Assembly (NCBI GenBank): GCA_963929865.1
Contig: CAWVKK010000045.1
Coordinates: 32,926 to 96,925 of the forward strand
Source of the DNA: JAGZHZ01 sp963929865
GTDB taxonomy: Bacteria; Bacillota; Clostridia; Lachnospirales; Lachnospiraceae
Reading direction: 5' to 3'
DNA length: 64,000 bases
The position numbers were made by a program, and so were the translations under genes. Within the stretch, counting starts at the first letter, position 1. Each line of letters begins with the position of its first letter. Positions 16,986 through 23,685 of the stretch are shown piece by piece. The notes under the pieces are model-generated. The model had not been told where the DNA came from. It saw only the letters and a program-made list of their open reading frames with translations, and did not search any database.

Positions 16986-17008
16986 AGGCTTTCAAATTTT
17001 GAAAGCCT
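16986..17008. repeat. 23-bp inverted repeat
   Basis: Two 11-nt arms (AGGCTTTCAAA and complement) flank one central base. It lies about 140 bp upstream of the regulator start and 115 bp downstream of the 104-residue ORF. It could be the hairpin end of the upstream gene (no clear T run) or an operator. Confidence 0.45.
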
Positions 17009-17121
17009 GCTCTTGCGCTGTGCTGAAAAAGAAAAGGACCGCCGCAAATTGTATTCCCTGTCATCTCCATCTCCCTTTTATGCAGCAGCCCATCTTATCT
17101 TTTATTTTTTCCTGTCATTTG

Positions 17122-17436
17122 CTATTTTACAATTCCAAAAATCACTAAAATAACGATTGCCGCGACCACGACAGCGATAATCATGTCCATCACTTTCAGC
17201 GGAACATGGATATGGTCATACAGACGGTTTCTCAATCTGTCGGGCACCTCCGGCTTGTCGTCCTCGTCCTCTTCTTCCTCTCCTTCTTCCATATCTTCCT
17301 CGTCCGTATCCTCGTCGGTCTGTGTCTCGTGTTGTGGGCTGTTCTCTTTCTCCTGTGCCGTTTCCGGTAAAATTTCTATCTCCATCTGTGTCTCTTCTTT
17401 TTCATTTTGTTCTTCTTTTCGATCTTTTTCTTCCAA
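17122..17436 (-). CDS. Small membrane protein with acidic N-terminal region, unknown function
   Basis: A 104-residue hypothetical protein. The first 65 residues are dominated by Glu and Asp (for example EEDMEEGEEEEDEDD), then a mixed segment PDRLRNRLYDHIHVPLKVMD leads to one C-terminal transmembrane helix (IIAVVVAAIVILVIFGIV). The probable start is a TTG with a weak GGGG site; an ATG 17 codons in is an alternative. A good promoter lies upstream, which supports a real gene. I do not recognise the family. Confidence 0.6.
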   Translation of the reverse strand: MEEKDRKEEQNEKEETQMEIEILPETAQEKENSPQHETQTDEDTDEEDMEEGEEEEDEDDKPEVPDRLRNRLYDHIHVPLKVMDMIIAVVVAAIVILVIFGIVK

Positions 17437-17471
17437 TTTTAAGACCCCGCTTTCTCTATCATACTACATAG

Positions 17472-17500
17472 ATTTTACTGAAATTTCCGATCTATGTCAA
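17472..17500 (-). promoter_or_regulatory. Promoter of the small acidic membrane protein gene
   Basis: TTGACA (17500-17495), 17-nt spacer, TAAAAT (17477-17472) on the minus strand. Confidence 0.75.
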
Positions 17501-17565
17501 CCTTACTTCTTGCCCTTTTCCGTTCAAAAACAGATTGTACAATTGCATCCGTCTCGCAATAATGA

Positions 17566-17571
17566 TATAAT
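17566..17571 (+). promoter_or_regulatory. Extended -10 promoter of the glycosyltransferase/ATP-grasp operon
   Basis: TG-A-TATAAT lies 35 nt upstream of the ATG at 17606. The -35 is weak. It is divergent from the promoter at 17472-17500. Confidence 0.7.
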
Positions 17572-17605
17572 TTAACGGAATCTTTACAAAAAGGAGAAAG
17601 TGCAA

Positions 17606-18547
17606 ATGTTGGTATCTGTTGTCATTCCCTGCTATAATTCCCAGCATACGATCAAGACCGTGGTAGAGCTGACGATACAAGAATTTCAAAAAATGCCGGA
17701 ATATTCGTATGAATTCGTGCTTGTCAACGACTATTCCAAGGATCAGACGTTTCTTTCCATCAGGGAACTCGCGCAAAAATATCCCTTCGTCAAGGGAATC
17801 AACCTTGCCCGCAACTTTGGACAGCACAATGCTCTGATGGCCGCGCTGCATTACGCCCAGGGAGATCTGATCGTCGGAATGGACGATGATCTCCAGACCC
17901 ATCCTTCTCAGATGCATGTTCTGCTTGACAAAATGAAAGAGGGCTATGATCTTGTCTACGGAAATTACGGCAAGAGAAAAAATTCATTTTTAAAAAATCT
18001 CTCCAGCAAATTTAACGCTGTAACCTCTAGGGTTTTGCTCGGACGTCCCAAAGAAATCGTCTCCAGCAACTACTGGGTCATCAACCGCTATGTGAGAGAT
18101 GAGGTCATCAAATATCAGAATTTCAACCCCTATATCGACGCTCTCTTTTACCGGTGTACGACCAAAATCGCAGACGTCACGATCGAACACCATAAAAGGG
18201 CAGAAGGCTCTTCTAATTACACCTTCTCTAAGCTTGTCCGCCTTTGGCTTGCATACTGGAATTTTTCCGTGGTTCCGCTTCGAATTTCTGCTTTTTTAGG
18301 CATCCTTTTTTCGGTGTGCGGTTTTTTGGGTGCTGTGGCAGTCCTGATTCAGCAGCTGATCGCCCCGAGTTCTCAGATAGGCTGGGCTTCTATTATGTGC
18401 GCGCTGTTTCTGTTTTTTGGATTTGTGCTTCTTGTGCTTGGCATTATCGGGGAATATCTCGGAAAAATTATGCTCTGCATCAATGACACGCCCCAGTTTA
18501 TCATAAGAGAAACCGTCAATGTGCCTCAAAACGGAAAGGAGTGCTGA
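17606..18547 (+). CDS. Polyprenyl-phosphate glycosyltransferase, GT2 (GtrB/ArnC/DPM-like)
   Basis: About 313 residues: an N-terminal GT-A domain (VSVVIPCYNSQHTI, metal-binding region GMDDDLQTHPSQM, about residue 90) and two C-terminal transmembrane helices, the layout of enzymes that move a sugar from a nucleotide onto undecaprenyl or dolichyl phosphate at the cytoplasmic face. ATG 17606 is favoured over GTG 17600 because AGGAG is 9 nt away. It opens a four-gene operon with an ATP-grasp enzyme and two EmrE-like proteins, so its lipid-linked sugar is probably modified and then flipped outward. Confidence 0.85.
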   Translation: MLVSVVIPCYNSQHTIKTVVELTIQEFQKMPEYSYEFVLVNDYSKDQTFLSIRELAQKYPFVKGINLARNFGQHNALMAALHYAQGDLIVGMDDDLQTHPSQMHVLLDKMKEGYDLVYGNYGKRKNSFLKNLSSKFNAVTSRVLLGRPKEIVSSNYWVINRYVRDEVIKYQNFNPYIDALFYRCTTKIADVTIEHHKRAEGSSNYTFSKLVRLWLAYWNFSVVPLRISAFLGILFSVCGFLGAVAVLIQQLIAPSSQIGWASIMCALFLFFGFVLLVLGIIGEYLGKIMLCINDTPQFIIRETVNVPQNGKEC

Positions 18548-18554
18548 AAACGCT

Positions 18555-19766
18555 ATGCGCAGATTGATGATTCTGGGGGCCGGCATTTATCAGGTTCCCC
18601 TGATTCAAAAAGCAAAAGAGATGGGGCTGTTTACTATTGCCGTAAGCTGTCCCGGTCCTTATCCCGGTTTTGCACTTGCTGACAAGGTCTACCAGATCGA
18701 TACGACCGATCAGGAGCAGGTTCTCCGCGCGGCCCGGTCTGAAAAAATCGACGGTATCTGTACATCCGGAACAGATGTGGCGGTCCGTTCTGTCGGTTTT
18801 GTCTGTGAAGAGCTTGGCCTTTGCGGTCTGTCTTCTTCTTCTGCCGTCCTCGCCACCGATAAGGCGAAGATGAAGCAGGCTTTTGTCCGCGGCGGCGTCT
18901 CGACCGCTTTTTTCCGCAAAGTCCATTCCTCAGAAGAAGCGCTTGCCGCTTTCTCGGAGCTGAAGCCTCCTGTGATGGTAAAAGCGGCAGACAGTTCAGG
19001 CAGCCGCGGCGTCTCGCGGGCTGACACACGCAGCTCCTTTCTTGAGGCCTACCAGGCTGCATGCCGGGTCACAAAAAAACCGTATGTTCTGGTTGAAAAA
19101 TTTCTTGACGGCCGCGAGATCGGAGTAGACGGTTTTTTGCAGAACGGAAGGTGGAAGCTTCTGCTCCCCCACGATAAGTATCTGTGCCGGACCGGTCAGA
19201 CGGCCATTCCGGCTGGTCACTCTTTTCCCTTTGCCTGCCCGGTCTGTGTGGAAAACGAGATCCATGCTCAGATGACGCTTGCCGCCCGCGCGCTTGGTCT
19301 CGACAACTGTGCCGTCAACGCCGATCTTATGCTTTGCGGGGACCGCGCTTTTCTTCTCGAGATGGGCGGAAGAGCAGGAGCAACGGGTATTCCGGAGCTG
19401 ATTTCCTGCTATACGGGAACAGACTATTATGAGCAGATCATCAGAAATGCTCTCGGAGAGAGCGCGGATTTCTCGTGCGCTCCAAAGATCCCATGTATTT
19501 CCAGGCTTTTGTTCAGTCCACGTTCCGGCGTTGTGACGCAAATCCGCGAAGATACTATTGCCGGGCTTCGGTCGCAGGATGTTTCCATCCATCTCGACTA
19601 TCGCACAGGGGACCATGTCTCCCGCGTAAGAAACGGCACAGACCGCATCGGATCTGTCATTTGCAGAGGGAGTTTGGGGCAGTCTGTGGAGGAATTGGAA
19701 CAGTCCATGAATCATATTGTCTCTTTGCTTCAGTCTTCAATTTTTGTCGATGGAATACCGCTATGA
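18555..19766 (+). CDS. ATP-grasp ligase of unknown specificity
   Basis: About 403 residues. An N-terminal Rossmann-like pre-ATP-grasp domain (RLMILGAGIYQVPLIQKA) precedes an ATP-grasp core: PVMVKAADSSGSRGV, VEKFLDGREIGVDG and the metal-binding FLLEMGGRAGATGIPEL. ATP-grasp enzymes activate a carboxylate as acyl phosphate and join it to an amine or other nucleophile. The start is ATG 18555, after the previous TGA with an AGGAG site; an upstream ATG at 18519 lies inside the preceding gene. The neighbours suggest ligation of an amino acid or similar group to a lipid-linked or nucleotide-linked sugar, but the substrate is not visible. Confidence 0.8.
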   Translation: MRRLMILGAGIYQVPLIQKAKEMGLFTIAVSCPGPYPGFALADKVYQIDTTDQEQVLRAARSEKIDGICTSGTDVAVRSVGFVCEELGLCGLSSSSAVLATDKAKMKQAFVRGGVSTAFFRKVHSSEEALAAFSELKPPVMVKAADSSGSRGVSRADTRSSFLEAYQAACRVTKKPYVLVEKFLDGREIGVDGFLQNGRWKLLLPHDKYLCRTGQTAIPAGHSFPFACPVCVENEIHAQMTLAARALGLDNCAVNADLMLCGDRAFLLEMGGRAGATGIPELISCYTGTDYYEQIIRNALGESADFSCAPKIPCISRLLFSPRSGVVTQIREDTIAGLRSQDVSIHLDYRTGDHVSRVRNGTDRIGSVICRGSLGQSVEELEQSMNHIVSLLQSSIFVDGIPL

Positions 19767-20131
19767 GAAAAAAAATTTTTTATTATCTGATGCTTCATCT
19801 GAATATTATGCTTTTTTCCTTTACCGGAGTTTTTTCAAAATCAGCCAGCAATGCGTACGGCAAAAACGGAATTTTTGACCCTGTCTTTTTGCTGTTTGTA
19901 TTTCTGATGCTTGCAAACTGCGGCATTTATGCGATTGCCTGGCAGAAAATCATCCGATATTTTGATCTGTCTGTGGCCTATGCCAACCGAAGCGTCTATT
20001 TAATCTGGTCCCAGCTGTGGGCTGTGCTTTTCTTCCATGAAACGTTATCCGTTTGCAATGTCGTCGGAATGATCATTTTGTTCCTTGGCGTCCTGATTGT
20101 GCAGGGAGAAGCCCGGCCGTCTGCTTCCTGA
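19763..20131 (+). CDS. EmrE/SMR-like small membrane protein, first of a pair
   Basis: A 122-residue hydrophobic protein with four predicted helices (YLMLHLNIMLFSFTGVFSK, FLLFVFLMLANCGIYAIAW, VYLIWSQLWAVLFFHETLS, VVGMIILFLGVLIVQG). The layout and the ending (GMIILFLGV) match the small-multidrug-resistance fold of ArnE/ArnF flippase subunits. It overlaps the ATP-grasp gene by 4 bp (ATGA). An upstream extension of the frame lies inside that gene and is ignored. The next gene codes for a similar protein, as expected for a heterodimeric flippase of the lipid-linked sugar. Confidence 0.78.
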   Translation: MRKKIFYYLMLHLNIMLFSFTGVFSKSASNAYGKNGIFDPVFLLFVFLMLANCGIYAIAWQKIIRYFDLSVAYANRSVYLIWSQLWAVLFFHETLSVCNVVGMIILFLGVLIVQGEARPSAS

Positions 20132-20142
20132 AGGAGGACGAT

Positions 20143-20481
20143 ATGAATCATCCATTTTTTCTGCTTATGTTTGCCGGCACTTTTTTCTCAGCGCTCTCGC
20201 AGATTCTCTTAAAAAAGAGCGCCGCGCAGACCTACTCTTCTTTTTTTAAAGAATATGTCAACTGGCGCGTTCTCACAGCATACGCCATCTTTTTCGGCGT
20301 TCTTCTTTTAAACACTTACGCCTACACGAAGGTGGAATTGAAATACGGCTCTGTCATCGATGCGTTTACTTATATATTTGTCCTGCTCCTCTCCGCAGTG
20401 ATGCTCCATGAAAAGGTCTCAAAAAGACAGCTTTTTGGAAATCTTCTGATCCTTGCAGGAATTTTTATCTATGCCCTTTGA
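20143..20481 (+). CDS. EmrE/SMR-like small membrane protein, second of a pair
   Basis: A 112-residue four-helix protein (FLLMFAGTFFSALSQILLKKS, LTAYAIFFGVLLLNTYAYT, VIDAFTYIFVLLLSAVML, LFGNLLILAGIFIYAL). SQILLKKSA resembles the conserved first-helix motif of SMR proteins. The ATG at 20143 has an ideal AGGAGG site; upstream codons of the frame overlap the previous gene and are rejected. It ends the operon, 45 nt before a bidirectional terminator. Likely a partner of the preceding protein. Confidence 0.8.
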   Translation: MNHPFFLLMFAGTFFSALSQILLKKSAAQTYSSFFKEYVNWRVLTAYAIFFGVLLLNTYAYTKVELKYGSVIDAFTYIFVLLLSAVMLHEKVSKRQLFGNLLILAGIFIYAL

Positions 20482-20526
20482 TCGGGCGCGCCGCAGTGTT
20501 GCGCTGTCTGAAGAATGTACAAAAGA

Positions 20527-20578
20527 AAAAAAGATGAGCAGATTCCAGTATCTCTCTGGCAATCTCTCATCTTTTTTT
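20527..20578. terminator. Bidirectional terminator between the ATP-grasp operon and rpoD
   Basis: An interrupted stem AAAAGATGAG-AGATT-CCAG pairs with CTGG-AATCT-CTCATCTTTT, with A-rich and T-rich flanks on either side. It can serve both converging units. Confidence 0.85.
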
Positions 20579-20607
20579 CTTTTCTCAAAGATTGTGTGCA
20601 GGCGCCT

Positions 20608-21732
20608 TTAGATTAAAAAGTCTTTCAGTCGTTTGCTTCTCGATGGATGGCGCAGCTTTCTGAGCGCTTTCGCTTCGATCTGGCGGATGCGTTCTCTTGT
20701 GACGTTAAACTCTTTTCCCACCTCTTCGAGCGTTCTGGCGCGTCCGTCCTCCAGACCAAAACGCAGGCGCACTACCTGTCTTTCCCTCTCTGTCAGCGAT
20801 TCCAGCGCTGCTCCAAGCTCTTTTTTCAGCATGGAAAATGCCGCGGAGTCGGCGGGGGAAAGCGCTGAATCATCTTCAATAAAGTCTCCCAGGTGGCTGT
20901 CGTCTTCCTCGCCGATCGGAGTGTCGAGGGATACCGGATCCCTGGAAATTTTCAGGACCTCTCTGACTCTTGCCACCGGAACGTTCAGGCGTTCTGCCAC
21001 CTCCTCCGCCGACGGCTCTCTTCCAAGCTCCTGCAAAAGCGTTCTTGTCATGCGCAGCGTCTTATTGATTGTCTCTACCATATGCACCGGAACACGGATC
21101 GTTCTTCCCGTGTCTGCGATTCCCCGGGTGATGGCCTGCCTGATCCACCAGGTTGCGTATGTGCTGAATTTGTATCCCTTTGTATAGTCAAATTTGTCGA
21201 CTGCCTTCATCAGCCCCATATTTCCTTCCTGAATCAGATCGAGAAACGGCATGCCGCGGCCCACATATTTTTTGGCAATGCTGACTACAAGCCTTAAGTT
21301 TGCCTCTGTCAGCGCCTTTTTCGCTTCTTCATCCCCGTTTTCCACTCTTTTTGCCAGCTCGACTTCCTGTTCCGTCGTCAGAAGAGGCACGTTGCCGATT
21401 TCTTTTAGGTACATCCGCACAGGGTCTTCTGTGCTGACGCCTTCCAGAACATCCACGTCGTCGATAATCTCTACCTCATCTTCCATAAACATATCTTCTT
21501 CATTTTCAATCAGAAGATCTTCCGTATCGTCTGTGTCTGAGGGAACTCCGCGCAGAATATCGACGTCATGTTTTTCCAGATATTCCAAAACCATGTCCAT
21601 CTTTTCTTCTGAAAGATCAATGCCTCGAAATGCGTCGTTAATCTCACTGTATTCCAATACATTTTTCTTTGTCTTTGCCAGTTCCAAAAGACCGTTCAGT
21701 GCTTTTTTAAATTGTTCTTGTAATTCATCCAT
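20608..21732 (-). CDS. rpoD: Primary sigma factor RpoD/SigA
   Basis: A 374-residue primary sigma factor. Region 1.1 is at the N-terminus, region 1.2 is DPVRMYLKEIGNVPLLT, region 2 contains LRLVVSIAKKYVGRGM and FSTYATWWIRQAI, region 3 contains RTIRVPVHMVETINK and region 4 ends with the -35-binding helix-turn-helix EVGKEFNVTRERIRQIEAKAL. It directs transcription from TTGACA/TATAAT promoters, several of which are seen in this window. dnaG, a common upstream neighbour, is absent; instead a ClpX-like gene lies 104 nt upstream in the same direction. Confidence 0.97.
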   Translation of the reverse strand: MDELQEQFKKALNGLLELAKTKKNVLEYSEINDAFRGIDLSEEKMDMVLEYLEKHDVDILRGVPSDTDDTEDLLIENEEDMFMEDEVEIIDDVDVLEGVSTEDPVRMYLKEIGNVPLLTTEQEVELAKRVENGDEEAKKALTEANLRLVVSIAKKYVGRGMPFLDLIQEGNMGLMKAVDKFDYTKGYKFSTYATWWIRQAITRGIADTGRTIRVPVHMVETINKTLRMTRTLLQELGREPSAEEVAERLNVPVARVREVLKISRDPVSLDTPIGEEDDSHLGDFIEDDSALSPADSAAFSMLKKELGAALESLTERERQVVRLRFGLEDGRARTLEEVGKEFNVTRERIRQIEAKALRKLRHPSRSKRLKDFLI

Positions 21733-21776
21733 AACTGCTCATTCTCCTAAATGGTGCTGTTTCCCCAATATTGTTT

Positions 21777-21822
21777 GCTCTTTTGTACCGCAAAAAGCAG
21801 CCTCTGCTGCGATACAAAGAGC
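21777..21822 (-). other. Stable hairpin between the clpX-like gene and rpoD
   Basis: GCTCTTTGTA-TCGCA pairs with TTGCG-GTACAAAAGAGC around a GCAG/CTGC-containing inner part, 15 nt after the clpX-like stop. There is no T run after it on the minus strand, so it may be a processing or stability element or part of the rpoD leader. Confidence 0.5.
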
Positions 21823-21836
21823 GGACAGACTCTGTG

Positions 21837-23291
21837 TCATCCCTTCAGAGCCGGTGTCCCTCTCATCATAATTACCGGTCCCCCCGTATGTTCAATATAA
21901 TCTTTTGTGATAATCACCCGTCCGATATTGTCATCTTTCGGAATTTCATACATGATATCCAGCATAAACTCTTCAATGATCGCGCGCAGCGCTCTCGCGC
22001 CCGTCTTGCGCTCCAGCGCCTTTTTCGCAATCGCTGTCAGCGCTTCCTCCTCAAATTCAAGCTTCACTTCGTCTAACGCGAGAAGTTTTTGGTACTGTTT
22101 CAAAATTGCATTTTTCGGTTCTTTTAATATTTTTACCAGCATCTCTTTCGTTAATCCCTCTAAAGTGAATACAATGGGAAGTCTTCCGATAAACTCCGGG
22201 ATCATTCCAAAGTTGCGGATATCATCTAACGTTACTTTTTCTAAAATGTTTGGATCGTTGTCATATTTATCTCTTAAATCTGCGCGGAAACCGATGGATG
22301 CCTGCTTATTGAGCCGCTCTTTTATGATGTCTTCCAGTCCCGGAAACGCCCCTCCGCAGATGAATAAAATATTCCTCGTGTTTACCGTCGCCATAGGAAC
22401 CATCGCGTTTTTGCTGCTTGCCCCGACCGGGACTTCAATCTCGGCGCCTTCCAGCAATTTGAGCATTCCCTGCTGGACTGCCTCCCCGCTGACGTCCCTT
22501 TGGTTTGTATTTTTTTTCTTTGCAATCTTGTCGATCTCGTCGATAAAAATAATGCCCCGCTCTGCTTTTTCTACATCATTGTCTGCCGCCGCAAGCAGTT
22601 TCGAGACAACGCTTTCGATGTCGTCCCCGATATAGCCCGCCTCTGTCAAAGACGTGGCGTCCGCGATCGCAAGCGGCACATTCAAAAGTCTCGCCAGCGT
22701 CTTGACCAGATATGTTTTTCCGCTTCCTGTCGGTCCGATCATCAGCATATTTGACTTCTCAATCTCAATTTCATCCTGCGTGCCGGTCGCCACTCTTTTA
22801 TAATGATTGTACACGGCAACCGAGATCACTTTTTTTGCGTGTTCCTGTCCGATCACATAGTCGTCTAAACTCGCCTTGATTTTATGGGGCGCCGGGATGG
22901 AATGAATATCAAAGGAAGCTTCCGGTTTTTCTTCTTCGTTGCGTTTCTTTTTCTTCACCCTCTGACGTTTCGGAATCTGGTTCGTCAGATTGGACAGATC
23001 TGACAGGTCCATCATCTGAACATTTCCCGAATTGAGCAGATCGCTGTATGGAAAGCTGCCATTTCCCATGGAATCAAAAGCTTTTTGCATGCAGTCAGAA
23101 CAAATGTGAATATCGTTTGGAAGAGAAATCATTTTTCCTGCCTTGCTCTCCGGTCTGCGGCACATAAAGCAGACATTTTCGTATTCTGTTTCTTCGTTTT
23201 CCGTGTGTGTTTTCTCTTTTTTTCTGTCGTCCTTTGTCATTTCTGTTTCCTTTTCCTCTATTAAGTCTAAGTCATCTCTTTGATTTGACAT
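21837..23291 (-). CDS. ClpX-like AAA+ unfoldase, divergent paralog
   Basis: About 484 residues, longer than typical ClpX (about 420) through an acidic N-terminal extension and a basic linker (KRQRVKKKKRNEEEK). It has the ClpX zinc finger (CFMCRRPES, CSDC), Walker A GPTGSGKT, pore-1 loop GYIG, Walker B IIFIDEIDKI, the ClpP-docking IGF (ASIGFRAD) and the C-terminal RKTGARALR motif. The pore-2 RKH loop, present in classic ClpX as GGRKHP, reads GASSKNAM here. It probably still docks ClpP but may choose other substrates. Start ATG 23291 has GAGAGGG; a frame start at 23348 has no well-spaced site. No clpP or tig is near. Confidence 0.85.
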   Translation of the reverse strand: MSNQRDDLDLIEEKETEMTKDDRKKEKTHTENEETEYENVCFMCRRPESKAGKMISLPNDIHICSDCMQKAFDSMGNGSFPYSDLLNSGNVQMMDLSDLSNLTNQIPKRQRVKKKKRNEEEKPEASFDIHSIPAPHKIKASLDDYVIGQEHAKKVISVAVYNHYKRVATGTQDEIEIEKSNMLMIGPTGSGKTYLVKTLARLLNVPLAIADATSLTEAGYIGDDIESVVSKLLAAADNDVEKAERGIIFIDEIDKIAKKKNTNQRDVSGEAVQQGMLKLLEGAEIEVPVGASSKNAMVPMATVNTRNILFICGGAFPGLEDIIKERLNKQASIGFRADLRDKYDNDPNILEKVTLDDIRNFGMIPEFIGRLPIVFTLEGLTKEMLVKILKEPKNAILKQYQKLLALDEVKLEFEEEALTAIAKKALERKTGARALRAIIEEFMLDIMYEIPKDDNIGRVIITKDYIEHTGGPVIMMRGTPALKG

Positions 23292-23518
23292 AATAATCCC
23301 TCTCTTTTGCACATTGTCTTCCTGCCGATAGCAAATGGAATATGACATTTCCCCTTTCTGTGCGTTCTCATCTGCACATGACTCCCATCCAATATATTTG
23401 TTTGCTGCCCAAAAAAGGCGATTGCTCTTTGAATGTTTCGATGTCTTTGCTTGTGCAATGGCATTTCTCCTGTTACAACCGCCTTTCTTTTCTTTTTAAA
23501 GTCATATTTTAGTGTTTT

Positions 23519-23547
23519 ATTATACCATTTCTATCTCTGTGTGTCAA
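23519..23547 (-). promoter_or_regulatory. Consensus sigma-A promoter with a long leader to the clpX-like gene
   Basis: TTGACA (23547-23542), 17-nt spacer and TATAAT (23524-23519) match consensus at all 12 positions. The leader to 23291 is about 220 nt and holds a 65-codon ORF (23464-23267) whose AGGAG is too close to its ATG; I see no known riboswitch fold. The whole 23292-23685 interval holds this promoter, the leader and the htrA terminator. Confidence 0.88.
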
Positions 23548-23585
23548 TATATTTCTTTCTTACTTTTTAATATTTTAACACAATA

Positions 23586-23624
23586 AGACAGTCACCCAAG
23601 GATTTCCTCCCTGGATGGCTGTCT
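23586..23624 (-). terminator. Hairpin downstream of htrA, probable terminator
   Basis: AGACAG-CCATCCA pairs with TTGGGTG-CTGTCT on the minus strand, 62 nt past the htrA stop. The following TTATTGTGTT is a weak U tract. Confidence 0.55.
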
Positions 23625-23685
23625 GATCTATTATGCTATTTCCCGGCATTTTTATTGTCTCAGATTTCGCACGTATTCCTCTTTT

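Noticed and set aside
18519..18554. Upstream ATG for the ATP-grasp gene
   Set aside because: It lies inside the preceding glycosyltransferase gene and lacks a ribosome site; homology begins at the ATG at 18555.
23267..23464. 65-codon ORF in the leader of the ClpX-like gene
   Set aside because: Its AGGAG is only two nt from the ATG, the composition is odd (many His, Arg, Cys) and it overlaps the unfoldase start; kept only as a leader remark.
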